The notes: generated by a model from the sequence alone, not told the origin. DNA of 64,000 nucleotides from Thiobacillus denitrificans (GCA_020723405.1 DYIY01000010.1:106663-170662); one strand, 5' to 3'; shown: positions 1 through 8,762, counted from the stretch's first letter. Numbers and translations are program-made.

Positions 1-1
1 G

Positions 2-1120
2 GTGGGCTACGGCGGTGGCGTGATCCCCCGCTTCACCGAGCTGAAGGACGAGAACCACAAGCCCAAATTCCCCGAGGCCGCCGAGTTCCACACCCTGCGC
101 ATCCAGCCGCCCGCCGGCATGCACTACACCTCCGACCTGCTCCGCCAGATGTGCGATGCCTGGCTGGAAACCGGTGGCTCCGGTCTGGTGGCCTTCCACG
201 GCCAGTCCGGCGACATCATGTTCCAGGGCATCAAGACCGATGACGTGCAGCGTTCCTTCGACAAGTTCAACGAAATGGGCTTCGACCTGGGCGGTGCCGG
301 TCCCGCCCTGCGCACCTCCATGTCCTGCGTGGGTGCCGCCCGTTGCGAAATGTCCTGCTATGACGAAGCCCGCGCCCTGCGCACCGTCATCAACAACAAC
401 CTGGACGACATGCACCGTCCGTCCCTGCCCTACAAGTTCAAGTTCAAGTTCTCCGGCTGCCCCAACGACTGCGTCAACGCCATCCAGCGTTCCGACATGG
501 CCACCATCGGCACCTGGCGCGACAGCATCCGCGCCGACGAGAAGATCGCCCGGGAGTGGATGGCCAGCCACACCTCTGAAGACCTGACCAACCTGGTCGT
601 CTCCATGTGCCCCACCCGCGCCATCCGCCTGGTCAAGAACGACGGTGCCGCCGCCGGTGAAGGCATCACCAAGGTCGCCGTGTCCGACACCCAGGCCCTG
701 GAGATCGACAACCACAACTGCGTGCGCTGCATGCACTGCCTGAACGTCATGCCCGGCGCCCTGCTGCCCGGCAAGGACAAGGGCGTCACCATCCTGGTGG
801 GGGGCAAGGGCGTGCTGAAGATCGGTGCCACCATGGGCACCGTGGTCATCCCCTTCATGAAGATGGAGTCCGACGAGGACTTCGAGAAGCTGAACGACCT
901 GTCCCGCAGCATCCTGGACTTCTTCGCCGAAAACGCCCTGGAGCACGAGCGCACCGGCGAGATGATCGACCGCATCGGTCTGGTCAACTTCCTGGAAGGC
1001 CTGGACATCGAAATCGATCCCTCCATGATCGTGCATCCCCGTACCAATCCCTACGTCCGCACCGACGGCTGGGATGAGGAAGCGGAGAAGTGGTTCGAGC
1101 GCAAGCAGGCCGCGGCGTAA
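2..1120 (+). CDS. dsrA: Reverse dissimilatory sulfite reductase alpha subunit DsrA, 5'-truncated by window edge
   Basis: Catalytic alpha subunit of the cytoplasmic DsrAB siroheme reductase, which in sulfur oxidisers takes DsrC-bound sulfur to sulfite. The frame is open to the window edge and gives 372 residues, against about 418 for full DsrA, so some 45 N-terminal residues lie upstream; the GTG at base 2 is not a real start. The siroheme/[4Fe-4S] cysteine motifs are visible as CVGAARCEMSC (near base 327) and CPNDC (near base 460). The inserted ferredoxin domain shows CPTRAI and CVRCMHC (near base 720). The neighbouring dsrEFH, dsrL and dsrN genes mark the sulfur-oxidising rather than the sulfate-reducing type. 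Confidence 0.97.
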   Translation: MGYGGGVIPRFTELKDENHKPKFPEAAEFHTLRIQPPAGMHYTSDLLRQMCDAWLETGGSGLVAFHGQSGDIMFQGIKTDDVQRSFDKFNEMGFDLGGAGPALRTSMSCVGAARCEMSCYDEARALRTVINNNLDDMHRPSLPYKFKFKFSGCPNDCVNAIQRSDMATIGTWRDSIRADEKIAREWMASHTSEDLTNLVVSMCPTRAIRLVKNDGAAAGEGITKVAVSDTQALEIDNHNCVRCMHCLNVMPGALLPGKDKGVTILVGGKGVLKIGATMGTVVIPFMKMESDEDFEKLNDLSRSILDFFAENALEHERTGEMIDRIGLVNFLEGLDIEIDPSMIVHPRTNPYVRTDGWDEEAEKWFERKQAAA

Positions 1121-1129
1121 TTCCGGAGT

Positions 1130-1154
1130 GCCGGTCCGCCCCGGGCGGGCCGGC
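1130..1154 (+). promoter_or_regulatory. GC-rich hairpin between dsrA and dsrB
   Basis: The arms at 1131-1141 and 1143-1153 are complementary apart from one G-U pair, with an outer G-C pair at 1130/1154. The top pairs must open to make a loop. No T-run follows, so it looks like an mRNA stability or processing element rather than a terminator. Its function is inferred. Confidence 0.5.
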
Positions 1155-1201
1155 GTTGTTGCAAGGTTATCGATCTCATCTCATATAGGTTGGAGATAAG
1201 C

Positions 1202-2275
1202 ATGGCTGAAAGAACTCACGAGACCATCGAATCCGGCGCACCGGACCCGATGCCCTACATGCACCCCGTCATGAAGAACAACTACGGCAAGTGGGTGTAT
1301 CACTCCCATCCCAAGCCGGGCGTGCTGTACCACCGCGCCGAGGGCGGCGCCGAAATCTGGACCGTCAAGGCCGGCACCCAGCGGCAGATGGACCACTACA
1401 CCGTGCGCAAGCTGGCCGACATCGCCGACCAGTTCGCCGACGGCTACGTGCGCTTCACCACCCGGTCCAACATCGAATACATGGTGACCGACGGCACCAA
1501 GGTGGAGCCCCTCATCAAGGCCCTGAACGACAACGGTTTTCCCGTGGGCGGCACCGCCAACTCCGTTTCCATGATCGCCCACACCCAGGGCTGGCTGCAC
1601 TGCGACATCCCCGGCACCGACGCCTCCGGCGTGGTGAAGGCCCTGATGGATGAGCTGTACGACGACTTCGTCAAGTGCGAGATGCCCAACCGGGTCAAGC
1701 TGTCCACCTCCTGCTGCGAGATCAACTGCGGCGGCCAGGCCGACATCGCCATCATCGTGCAGCACACCAAGCCGCCCAAGATCAACCATGACCTGGTGGC
1801 CAACATCTGCGAACGTCCCTCCGTGGTGGCCCGCTGCCCCGTGGCCGCCATCCGTCCCGCCCTGGTGAACGGCAAGCCCTCCCTGGAAGTGGACGAGAAG
1901 AAGTGCATCTGCTGCGGCGCCTGCTTCCCCCCCTGCCCGCCCATGCAGATCAATGACCCGGTCAACTCCAAGATCGCCATCTGGGTAGGCGGCAAGAACT
2001 CCAACGCCCGTTCCCGCCCCACCTTCCACAAGCTGGTGGCCGCCGGCCTGCCCAATACCGCGCCCCGTTGGCCCGAAGTCGCGGAAGTGGTCAAGAACAT
2101 CCTGGCCGTCTACAAGGCCGATGGCCGTCCCTGGGAGCGGATGGCCGACTGGATCGACCGTATCGGCTGGCCCGCGTTCTTCGAGAAGACCGGTCTGCCC
2201 TTCACCAAGTATCACATCGATAACTGGCGCGGTGGCCGGAGCAGCCTGAACGCTTCCGCTCACATCCGCTTCTGA
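1202..2275 (+). CDS. dsrB: Reverse dissimilatory sulfite reductase beta subunit DsrB
   Basis: Beta subunit of the DsrAB alpha2-beta2 siroheme enzyme, 357 residues, the usual length. The start is the ATG at 1202, preceded by GGAG at 1192-1195; an in-frame TTG at 1190 overlaps this ribosome-binding site and is rejected. The siroheme-site motif reads SCCEINCGGQAD (near base 1710). The ferredoxin insert has CPVAAI followed by CICCGACFPPCP (near base 1905). It follows dsrA after an 81-bp gap carrying a hairpin and is separated from dsrE by a second hairpin. The beta subunit carries the catalytically competent siroheme in characterised DsrAB. Confidence 0.98.
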   Translation: MAERTHETIESGAPDPMPYMHPVMKNNYGKWVYHSHPKPGVLYHRAEGGAEIWTVKAGTQRQMDHYTVRKLADIADQFADGYVRFTTRSNIEYMVTDGTKVEPLIKALNDNGFPVGGTANSVSMIAHTQGWLHCDIPGTDASGVVKALMDELYDDFVKCEMPNRVKLSTSCCEINCGGQADIAIIVQHTKPPKINHDLVANICERPSVVARCPVAAIRPALVNGKPSLEVDEKKCICCGACFPPCPPMQINDPVNSKIAIWVGGKNSNARSRPTFHKLVAAGLPNTAPRWPEVAEVVKNILAVYKADGRPWERMADWIDRIGWPAFFEKTGLPFTKYHIDNWRGGRSSLNASAHIRF

Positions 2276-2281
2276 CCCGCA

Positions 2282-2306
2282 CCGGCCCGGGATGACCCCG
2301 GGCCGG
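2282..2306 (+). promoter_or_regulatory. Perfect 10-bp hairpin between dsrB and dsrE
   Basis: The arms 2282-2291 and 2297-2306 are exact reverse complements around a 5-nt loop. No U-tract follows. The position right after dsrB suggests a 3' stabiliser of dsrAB mRNA or a partial terminator that sets the dsrAB:dsrEFHC ratio. The role is inferred. Confidence 0.6.
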
Positions 2307-2341
2307 CGGTGGTTCTGTTAATCGGAGATAGGGATATTTAA

Positions 2342-2701
2342 ATGAAGATCGGCATTATGGTTAGTGAAGGTCCGTACAACCACCAGGCCAGCGATACCGC
2401 TTACCTGTTTGCCCGTACGGCCATCGAAAAGGGACACAGCGTGCCCCGCGTGTTCTTCTATCACGACGGCGTGAACAACTCGACCAGGCTCACCGAGCCC
2501 CCCCAGGATGACCGCAACGTGGTCAACCGCTGGTCCAAGCTGGCGGAAGACCATGGCGTGGATCTGGTGGTCTGCGTGGCTGCCGGCCTGCGCCGCGGCA
2601 TCAAGGACGATATCCTGGCTCCCGGCTTCCGCATTTCCGGTCTGGGCCAGTTGGTGGAAGCCGGCATCCAGTGCGATCGCCTGGTGACTTTCGGCGATTA
2701 A
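2342..2701 (+). CDS. dsrE: Sulfurtransferase subunit DsrE
   Basis: Active-site subunit of the DsrE2F2H2 hexamer, which receives sulfane sulfur and passes it to DsrC in the cytoplasm. The protein has 119 residues and a DsrE/F-like alpha-beta fold. Cys78 in DLVVCVAAGLRRG matches the persulfide-carrying Cys78 of Allochromatium vinosum DsrE by both position and context. The start ATG at 2342 follows an A/G-rich stretch 14 bp upstream. dsrF follows after 12 bp and dsrH after a similar gap, so the three subunits are co-translated. The presence of dsrEFH is diagnostic of oxidative Dsr function. Confidence 0.96.
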   Translation: MKIGIMVSEGPYNHQASDTAYLFARTAIEKGHSVPRVFFYHDGVNNSTRLTEPPQDDRNVVNRWSKLAEDHGVDLVVCVAAGLRRGIKDDILAPGFRISGLGQLVEAGIQCDRLVTFGD

Positions 2702-2713
2702 GGGGAACACGAA

Positions 2714-3112
2714 ATGAGCGACATGATGGATGACATGGATGGCGGCGAAGGCGTCGTCAAGAAGTTCATGTTCGTCAACCGCAAGGCGCCCCATGGCACT
2801 GTGTACGCCCTGGAAGGCCTGGAGGTCGTGCTGATCTCCGCCGCCTTCGACCAGGACGTGAGCATGGTGTTCACCGACGACGGCGTCTACGAGTTGATCA
2901 AGGGAATGAACACCAAGGGCATCGAGGTCAAGGATTTCTCCAAGACCTACCGGGCCCTGGAAGGTTACGACATCGAAAAGCTGTATGTCGAAAAGGAATC
3001 CATGGATGCCCGGGGCCTCACCGAGGACGACCTGATCGTGGATGTGACCGTGCTCGACAGCGGCGAGATGGCCAGCCTCATGGCTGAGCAGGACGTCGTC
3101 ATCAGCTTCTGA
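2714..3112 (+). CDS. dsrF: DsrF subunit of the DsrEFH sulfur relay
   Basis: Structural subunit of the DsrEFH heterohexamer, 132 residues, DsrE/DsrF-like superfamily. It contains no cysteine, which fits a non-catalytic partner of DsrE. AGGGGAA at 2701-2707 is the ribosome-binding site for the ATG at 2714. The N-terminus is acidic and methionine-rich (residues 1-12), followed by the family core. It lies 11 bp upstream of dsrH. Confidence 0.94.
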   Translation: MSDMMDDMDGGEGVVKKFMFVNRKAPHGTVYALEGLEVVLISAAFDQDVSMVFTDDGVYELIKGMNTKGIEVKDFSKTYRALEGYDIEKLYVEKESMDARGLTEDDLIVDVTVLDSGEMASLMAEQDVVISF

Positions 3113-3123
3113 GGGATACGAAC

Positions 3124-3423
3124 ATGCTGCATATCGTCAATAAGTCGGCCACCGAGCGCAACTCCCTGGAGAGCTGCCTGCGCATGGCCACCAAGGGTTC
3201 CGCCGTTCTGCTCATCGAGGATGCCGTCTACGCGGCCACCCAGGGCAGCGCGGCGGCTGCGAAAGTCCAGGCGGCCATGGCTGATGTCCAGATCTACGCC
3301 CTGGGACCCGACCTGGATGCGCGCGGCATGGCTGCCCGCGTCCTGGACGGGGTGAAAGTGGTGGATTACGGCGGATTCGTTGATCTCGTCACCGAGCACA
3401 ACAGCTGCCAGTCTTGGCTGTAA
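3124..3423 (+). CDS. dsrH: DsrH subunit of the DsrEFH sulfur relay
   Basis: Third subunit of the DsrEFH sulfurtransferase, 99 residues, TusB/DsrH family. Cys18 in SLESCLRMA lies where DsrH/TusB proteins carry their conserved cysteine; a second cysteine is near the C-terminus (NSCQSWL). The start ATG at 3124 follows GAGGG. It sits directly before dsrC, the sulfur acceptor of the complex. Confidence 0.94.
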   Translation: MLHIVNKSATERNSLESCLRMATKGSAVLLIEDAVYAATQGSAAAAKVQAAMADVQIYALGPDLDARGMAARVLDGVKVVDYGGFVDLVTEHNSCQSWL

Positions 3424-3448
3424 TTTTTGATTCTTTAGGAGAAATGTC

Positions 3449-3784
3449 ATGCCCATGGTCGAAGTTGCTGGCAAGTCGTTCGAAGTGGACGAAGAGGGTT
3501 ATCTGACCAACCTGGCCGATTGGACCAAGGAAATCGCCGATTACCTGGCCAAGGAAGAAAAGGTTGAAATGTCCGAGAGCCACTGGGAAGTGGTGAACTT
3601 CCTGCGCGAATACTACGAGGAGTATCAAATCGCTCCCGCCGTGCGCGTGCTGACCAAGGCCGTCGCCAAGAAGCTGGGTCCGGACAAGGGCAACAACAAG
3701 TACCTGTACGAACTGTTCCCCTACGGTCCCGCCAAGCAGGCCTGCAAGATCGCCGGCCTGCCCAAGCCGACCGGCTGCATCTGA
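3449..3784 (+). CDS. dsrC: Sulfur carrier protein DsrC
   Basis: Small soluble sulfur carrier and physiological partner of DsrAB, DsrEFH and DsrK, 111 residues. The C-terminal arm carries both cysteines of true DsrC: Cys110 (penultimate) and Cys99, within QACKIAGLPKPTGCI. These can form the intramolecular disulfide or trisulfide that DsrMKJOP oxidises or reduces, so it is not a TusE-type protein with only one. AGGAGAA at 3437-3443 drives the ATG at 3449; the nearby ATG at 3444 is out of frame. A hairpin follows the gene. Confidence 0.97.
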   Translation: MPMVEVAGKSFEVDEEGYLTNLADWTKEIADYLAKEEKVEMSESHWEVVNFLREYYEEYQIAPAVRVLTKAVAKKLGPDKGNNKYLYELFPYGPAKQACKIAGLPKPTGCI

Positions 3785-3806
3785 TCGCCCTTCACTGAGC
3801 GATCCA

Positions 3807-3828
3807 CCCGGCGGGTCCGCCCGCCGGG
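3807..3828 (+). promoter_or_regulatory. Perfect 9-bp hairpin between dsrC and dsrM
   Basis: The arms 3807-3815 and 3820-3828 are exact complements around a TCCG tetraloop that fits the UNCG class. There is no T-run. It lies in the 131-bp dsrC-dsrM gap, where expression must drop from the abundant carrier DsrC to the membrane subunit DsrM. Attenuation or 3'-end protection is inferred. Confidence 0.6.
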
Positions 3829-3915
3829 CCAGTGGTACCCGACGTGTCGCCGGCCTCGCCGGCGCGCCGGAGGTTTGTATCGGAATTTCGAACTGCCCGA
3901 CCCCCAGAGGAACGG

Positions 3916-4653
3916 ATGACTTCGCTGACGTTTTTCTACACAGGCCTGCTCTACTTCGCCACCTTGGTGCTCTTCGGTGGCCTGGCCTACCGGATTTACG
4001 AGTACAGCCGCACCCCGGCTCCCCTCAAGATTCCCACCACGCCCGCACCGACTACCAACTCGGGTGTGGTCCTGCGCATGGCGCGGGAAGTCGCCCTGTT
4101 TGAATCCCTGTTCAAGTCCAACAAGTGGATCTGGCTGTTCGGCTGGCTATTCCACGTGGGCCTGGCCTTGGTGTTGCTGCGCCACGTGCGCTACTTCCAG
4201 GAACCCGTGTGGTTCTGGGTCGAGTTCATCCAGCCCTTCGGCAAGTACGCCAGCTTCGCCATGGTGGCTGGACTGGCCGGCCTGTGGGCCCGTCGCTTCC
4301 TGGTGGACCGGGTGCGCTACATCTCCACCCCCTCGGACCACCTGATCCTGGCCCTGCTCATCGGCATCGGCCTGTCGGGCATGCTGATGACCTTCGTGGC
4401 CCACACCGACATCGTGGCCCTCAAGGCCTTCATGCTGGGGCTCATGACCTTCGATTTCCAACCCATGCCGGCCGACGCCGTGCTCATGGCCCATCTGTTC
4501 CTGGTGGCCCTGCTGATGATCATCTTCCCCATCAGCAAGCTGCTCCACGCGCCGGGCATCTTCTTCAGCCCCACCCGCAACCAGGCCGACAACCCCCGCG
4601 AGACGCGCCACATCGCGCCCTGGGCCGCCGCCCTGGATCGGGACAAGGCCTGA
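3916..4653 (+). CDS. dsrM: DsrM, haem b membrane subunit of DsrMKJOP
   Basis: Integral membrane cytochrome b subunit of DsrMKJOP, related to NarI, which exchanges electrons between the quinone pool and DsrK. The start is taken as the ATG at 3916, preceded by AGAGG at 3906-3910, giving 245 residues with the first helix right at the N-terminus. A longer in-frame start at 3832 would add 28 residues of non-hydrophobic sequence and overlap the hairpin downstream of dsrC. Several hydrophobic segments are visible, with histidines in or beside helices (FHVGLALVLLRHVRYF, HLFLVALL) that could ligate haem. The cytoplasmic C-terminus contains FSPTRNQADNPRE. Confidence 0.93.
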   Translation: MTSLTFFYTGLLYFATLVLFGGLAYRIYEYSRTPAPLKIPTTPAPTTNSGVVLRMAREVALFESLFKSNKWIWLFGWLFHVGLALVLLRHVRYFQEPVWFWVEFIQPFGKYASFAMVAGLAGLWARRFLVDRVRYISTPSDHLILALLIGIGLSGMLMTFVAHTDIVALKAFMLGLMTFDFQPMPADAVLMAHLFLVALLMIIFPISKLLHAPGIFFSPTRNQADNPRETRHIAPWAAALDRDKA

Positions 4654-4708
4654 TCCGCAGCCCGTCGTTTGAACGCTTACTAACGGTTAAGAGAGTCAAG
4701 GAGCCAAC

Positions 4709-6232
4709 GTGGCAGCCGCCGAGTTCGAAGTCCCCACGCTGACCGAGTACGTGGATGTCCCCAAGATCAAGGAAGGGGCCATGGCCCACGTGAAGTCCTT
4801 CGTCTCCCCCCAGGTGACCCAGGAGTTCATGGGCTACCCCTGGGCCCTGGGCGAGGACTGGAAGGAACGCGCCCTGTTCAAGATGGGCGATCTGCTGGGC
4901 AAGTACCGTTCCCTGCGCGTCTTCATGGACGCCTGCGTGCACTGCGGTGCCTGCACCGACAAGTGCCATTACTTCCTGGGTACCGCCGACCCCAACAACA
5001 TGCCGGTGGCCCGCCAGGAACTGATGCGCAAGGTCTATCGCCGCTATTTCACCCTGCCGGGCAAGATCGCCCCCTGGTTGGTGGGCGCCGAGGACCTGAC
5101 CCAGGAAACCCTGGAGAAGTGGTACAGCTACTACCACCAGTGTTCCGAATGCCGGCGTTGTTCCGTGTACTGCCCCTACGGCATCGACACCGCCGAGATC
5201 ACCATGGCCGGCCGGGAGATCCTCAACTACGCCGGCATGGGCCAGAAGTACTCCAACGAGATTCTGGTCAAGGTGCAGAAGATCGGTAACAACCTGGGCC
5301 TGCCCGGCCCGGCCCTGGAAGACACCCTGGCCGGCCTGGAAGAGGACATCGAAGCCGACACCGGCGTGCCGGTGAAGATGCCCCTGGACGTGGAAGGGGC
5401 CGAGATCCTGCTGGTCACCCCCTCCGCCGACTTCTTCTCCGAGCCCCACGTGGAGTCCCTCATCGGCTACGCCAAGGTGTTCCATGCCGCCGGCGTGTCC
5501 TGGACCCTGTCCTCGAAGGCTTCCGAGGCGGGCAACTTCGGTCTGTTCAACGGCAGCTACGAAACCATGCGCACCGTCGCCATGCGGATCCGCGACGCGG
5601 CCCTGGAGCTGGGCTGCAAGCGCATCATCGTGGGCGAATGCGGCCACGCCTGGCGGGTGGCCTACAGCTTCTGGAACACCTTGAACGGCGTGGGCTACGG
5701 CGGTGACGATCCCTTTGCCCGGAAGCTTCAGGAACAACTGGACTCCCGCTATCCCCAGCCCATGCACATCTGTGAATACACCTGGGACCTGATCCAGCAG
5801 GGCGTCCTGAAGTTCGACAAGTCGGCCAACGACGACCGGGTCATCACCTTCCACGATTCCTGCAACGTATCCCGGGGCTCCCGCATGGGCACCGAACCCG
5901 GCGGCCAGTTCACCATCCCGCGCAACATCATCCGGGCGGTGGCCAACAATTTCCATGACATGGACGCCGACACCATCGGCGAGGCCACCTTCTGCTGCGG
6001 CGGGGGTGGCGGCCTGTTGACCGACGACCTGATCGAAGTGCGGGTCAAGGGCGCCTACCCGCGGATGAACGCCTTCAACAACGTGGCCAAGGGCCGGCAG
6101 GTGAATTTCCTGGCCCTGATCTGTGCCATCTGCAAGGCCCAGTTCACGAAGGTGTTCCCGTATTACGGATTTGATCGAAACATGGTCGGTGGCGTGCACC
6201 AACTCGTCAGCACGGCCATCAAACTGGATTGA
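4709..6232 (+). CDS. dsrK: DsrK, HdrD-like Fe-S subunit of DsrMKJOP
   Basis: Cytoplasmic catalytic subunit of DsrMKJOP, related to heterodisulfide reductase HdrD and thought to act on the DsrC disulfide/trisulfide. It has 507 residues from a GTG start at 4709 with AAGGAG at 4698-4703. Two [4Fe-4S] ferredoxin motifs are present: Cys76/79/82/86 (CVHCGACTDKC) and Cys145/148/151/155 (CSECRRCSVYCP). The C-terminal half carries the CCG-domain cysteines: CGHAWRV, CNVSRG, CCGGGGG and CAIC. Gene order M-K-L-J-O-P matches Allochromatium vinosum. Confidence 0.97.
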   Translation: MAAAEFEVPTLTEYVDVPKIKEGAMAHVKSFVSPQVTQEFMGYPWALGEDWKERALFKMGDLLGKYRSLRVFMDACVHCGACTDKCHYFLGTADPNNMPVARQELMRKVYRRYFTLPGKIAPWLVGAEDLTQETLEKWYSYYHQCSECRRCSVYCPYGIDTAEITMAGREILNYAGMGQKYSNEILVKVQKIGNNLGLPGPALEDTLAGLEEDIEADTGVPVKMPLDVEGAEILLVTPSADFFSEPHVESLIGYAKVFHAAGVSWTLSSKASEAGNFGLFNGSYETMRTVAMRIRDAALELGCKRIIVGECGHAWRVAYSFWNTLNGVGYGGDDPFARKLQEQLDSRYPQPMHICEYTWDLIQQGVLKFDKSANDDRVITFHDSCNVSRGSRMGTEPGGQFTIPRNIIRAVANNFHDMDADTIGEATFCCGGGGGLLTDDLIEVRVKGAYPRMNAFNNVAKGRQVNFLALICAICKAQFTKVFPYYGFDRNMVGGVHQLVSTAIKLD

Positions 6233-6245
6233 AGTAACACCTGGC

Positions 6246-6263
6246 GGCACGGGTGACCGTGCC
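6246..6263 (+). promoter_or_regulatory. Perfect 7-bp hairpin with GTGA loop between dsrK and dsrL
   Basis: The arms 6246-6252 and 6257-6263 are exact complements closing a GTGA loop, which fits the GNRA class. It sits in the 92-bp gap before dsrL, upstream of the dsrL ribosome-binding site. It is the fourth such structure inside this operon. Confidence 0.5.
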
Positions 6264-6324
6264 AACCCGAGTAGCAGCGTGGTTTGGCGCTCGCGCCGCA
6301 CGAATTGACGATAGGAGAGCGAAG

Positions 6325-8283
6325 ATGGCTGTCACATCCAAGGATGTTAAGAAAACCGAAGGTCTGACCTGGCGCCGTTACAAGGACGGAGAAACCGAGG
6401 AAAACTACCGCCGTTCCCAGGAAAGGATCTTCCAGGCCAGTTGGACCCACAAGTGCCCCGAGTACGTGCACTCCACGCCCCCTTGCCAGGGTTCCTGCCC
6501 CGCCGGTGAAGATATCCGCGGCTACCTGAACATCGTGCGCGGCATCGAGAAGCCCACCAACGGCATGAGCTGGCAGGAATACGCCTTCCGCCGCATGACC
6601 ACGGCCAACCCCTTCCCCGCCGTCATGGGCCGGGTCTGTCCCGCCCCCTGCGAGTCCGGCTGCAACCGCAACCAGATCGAGGAAAACGTCGGCATCAACT
6701 CCGTCGAGCACTTCATCGGCAACTGGGCCCTGGCCAACAACATGGGCTTCGAAAAGCCCGCCATGGAATCCGGCAAGAAGATCGCCATCATCGGCGGTGG
6801 TCCCGCCGGCCTGGCCGCCGCCTACCAACTGCGCCGCATGGGCCATGGCTGCACCATTTTCGACGATCACGCCGAACTGGGCGGCATGATGCGCTACGGC
6901 ATCCCGGGCTTCCGGACCCCCCGTGACGTGCTGGACGGCGAGATCAAGCGGATCATCGACATGGGCGTGGAAACCCGCCTGAACACCCGGGTCGGCACCG
7001 ACGTGACCATGGCCCAGATCGAGCAGGATTTCGACGCCGTGCTGATCGCCCTGGGCGCCCAGGGCGGCCGTTCCCTGCCGGTGGACGGCGCCGACGCCCC
7101 CAACTGCGTCACCGCCATGGCCTTCCTGCGGGCTTTCAACGAAGGCCGCCTGCAACACGTGGGCAACCGGGTCGTGGTCATCGGCGGTGGCGACACCTCC
7201 ATTGACGTCGCCACCGTCGCCCGCCGTCTCGGCAAGATCACCAATGCCTCCACCACCGACCTGCCGGAAATGGTCCTGGCCGGCCATGCCGCCCACGACG
7301 TGGCTTCCATCGCCGCCCGCCAGGGCGTCGAAGTGGTGCTGATCTCCCGGGCCACCATCGACAAGATGGCCGCCAACAAGCACGAAGTCGAGCAGGCCAA
7401 GGCCGAAGGCATCGAAATCATCGGCGGCGTGACCCCCGTGGCCGTGGTCAAGGGTGCCGACGGCCGGGCCATCGCCCTGCGCGTGGCCGAATTCGAGATG
7501 GTCGGCAACGAGACCAAGATCAAGGAAGGCACCGAGCGCGACATCCACGGCGACCTGATCGTCTCCGCCATCGGCCAGGCCGTGGACTTCACCGGTCTGG
7601 AAGACTTCAACAACAACAAGGGTCTGATCCGCGCCGACAAGAACTACCGCTTCCCCAACAAGCCCAACGTCTTCGTCGCCGGCGACGTGATCCGTCCCCA
7701 CCTGCTGACCACCGCCATCGGCCACGCCCGCATCTGTGCCGACGGCATCGACGCCTTCCTCAAGGGCGAGGAACTGGACCGCCGGCCCAAGGTGGACGTG
7801 GCCCACTGGGACATGGTGCGCAAGTGGGTCGAGTCCGGCCACGAGTACAAGGAACACCACGGGCAGGACTGGGGCACTTCTGAATGGAAGGACACCCTGC
7901 ACAACTACGAGGACCGGTCCGGCCGTTACGTGATCCCCTCCACCGAAATGTTCCTCGGCCACTTCCTCAACACCCCCCGCAATCAGCGTGGCGTGACGGT
8001 GCTGGACAAGGATTCCGCCCTGGGCAACTTCGAGGATCGCCTGCATGCCCTGGACGACAAGCAGGTGGTCAACGAGGCCAAGCGCTGCATGTCCTGCGGC
8101 CTGTGCTTCGAATGCGACAACTGCGTGGTGTACTGCCCCCAGACCGCCGTGTTCAAGGTGAAGAAGAAGGATGGCCCCACCACCGGCCGTTACGTGGACA
8201 CCGACTACAGCAAGTGCATCGGTTGCCACATCTGTGCCGACGTGTGCCCCACCGGCTACATCGTCATGGGCATGGGCGAGTAA
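6325..8283 (+). CDS. dsrL: DsrL, NAD(P)H:acceptor oxidoreductase of the Dsr pathway
   Basis: Iron-sulfur flavoprotein that passes electrons from DsrAB-catalysed sulfur oxidation to pyridine nucleotide; it is essential for sulfur oxidation in A. vinosum. The protein has 652 residues from the ATG at 6325, preceded by AGGAGAG; an in-frame GTG at 6253 would put 24 extra residues over the hairpin and is rejected. The N-terminal cysteines (CQGSCPAGED, CPAPCESGC) are of the GltD type. The FAD motif is IIGGGPAGLAAAYQLR, the NAD(P) motif VVIGGGDTSIDVATVARR. Two C-terminal [4Fe-4S] motifs follow: CMSCGLCFECDNCVVYCP and CIGCHICADVCP. It lies between dsrK and dsrJ. Confidence 0.96.
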   Translation: MAVTSKDVKKTEGLTWRRYKDGETEENYRRSQERIFQASWTHKCPEYVHSTPPCQGSCPAGEDIRGYLNIVRGIEKPTNGMSWQEYAFRRMTTANPFPAVMGRVCPAPCESGCNRNQIEENVGINSVEHFIGNWALANNMGFEKPAMESGKKIAIIGGGPAGLAAAYQLRRMGHGCTIFDDHAELGGMMRYGIPGFRTPRDVLDGEIKRIIDMGVETRLNTRVGTDVTMAQIEQDFDAVLIALGAQGGRSLPVDGADAPNCVTAMAFLRAFNEGRLQHVGNRVVVIGGGDTSIDVATVARRLGKITNASTTDLPEMVLAGHAAHDVASIAARQGVEVVLISRATIDKMAANKHEVEQAKAEGIEIIGGVTPVAVVKGADGRAIALRVAEFEMVGNETKIKEGTERDIHGDLIVSAIGQAVDFTGLEDFNNNKGLIRADKNYRFPNKPNVFVAGDVIRPHLLTTAIGHARICADGIDAFLKGEELDRRPKVDVAHWDMVRKWVESGHEYKEHHGQDWGTSEWKDTLHNYEDRSGRYVIPSTEMFLGHFLNTPRNQRGVTVLDKDSALGNFEDRLHALDDKQVVNEAKRCMSCGLCFECDNCVVYCPQTAVFKVKKKDGPTTGRYVDTDYSKCIGCHICADVCPTGYIVMGMGE

Positions 8284-8315
8284 TTCCCAGGCGAGCAACT
8301 TAAAGGAAGAACGGC

Positions 8316-8762
8316 ATGGCAAGACTGGCCAATTGGCTGCGACTGGCCGTCCTCGCGGGTGCGGCGGCCCTGATGGCCGCCCCGTCCCTGGAGGCGGTGG
8401 CGGGCGCGGATCTGCCCAAACTTGAGCGTGGCAAGGCCGAGAAGTGCGTGGAAGACACGCAATTCATGCGCCGCAACCACATGGATCTGCTCAAACATCA
8501 CCGCGACGAAACGTTGCGCCAGGGCATCCGCACCACCAAGCACAGCCTGAAGAAGTGCGTGGAATGCCACGCCAGCGAAAAGACCGGCAGCGTGGCCGCC
8601 AGCAAGGACGACTTCTGCGCGTCCTGCCACAGCTACGCCGCCGTCAAGCTGGACTGCTGGGACTGCCATGCCACCAAGCCGGGCAAGAAACCGGTGCAAC
8701 AGGCCGGACAGCCCGCCACCTCACCACTCATGGCCTCCACGCCCATGGAGGGTAAGCAATGA
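8316..8762 (+). CDS. dsrJ: DsrJ, periplasmic trihaem cytochrome c
   Basis: Periplasmic c-type cytochrome of DsrMKJOP, 148 residues. Three CXXCH haem sites are present: CVECH, CASCH and CWDCH. The N-terminal hydrophobic segment (about residues 7-30) is a signal peptide or anchor. Cys44 lies outside the haem motifs where DsrJ proteins carry the unusual distal cysteine haem ligand. The ATG at 8316 follows AAAGGAAG. The stop overlaps the dsrO start by ATGA at 8759-8762, so the two are translationally coupled. Confidence 0.96.
   Translation: MARLANWLRLAVLAGAAALMAAPSLEAVAGADLPKLERGKAEKCVEDTQFMRRNHMDLLKHHRDETLRQGIRTTKHSLKKCVECHASEKTGSVAASKDDFCASCHSYAAVKLDCWDCHATKPGKKPVQQAGQPATSPLMASTPMEGKQ

Noticed and set aside
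2..2275. DsrAB as a sulfate-reducing enzyme
   Set aside because: dsrEFH, dsrL and dsrN accompany it and no dsrD follows dsrB; this set marks the oxidative type.
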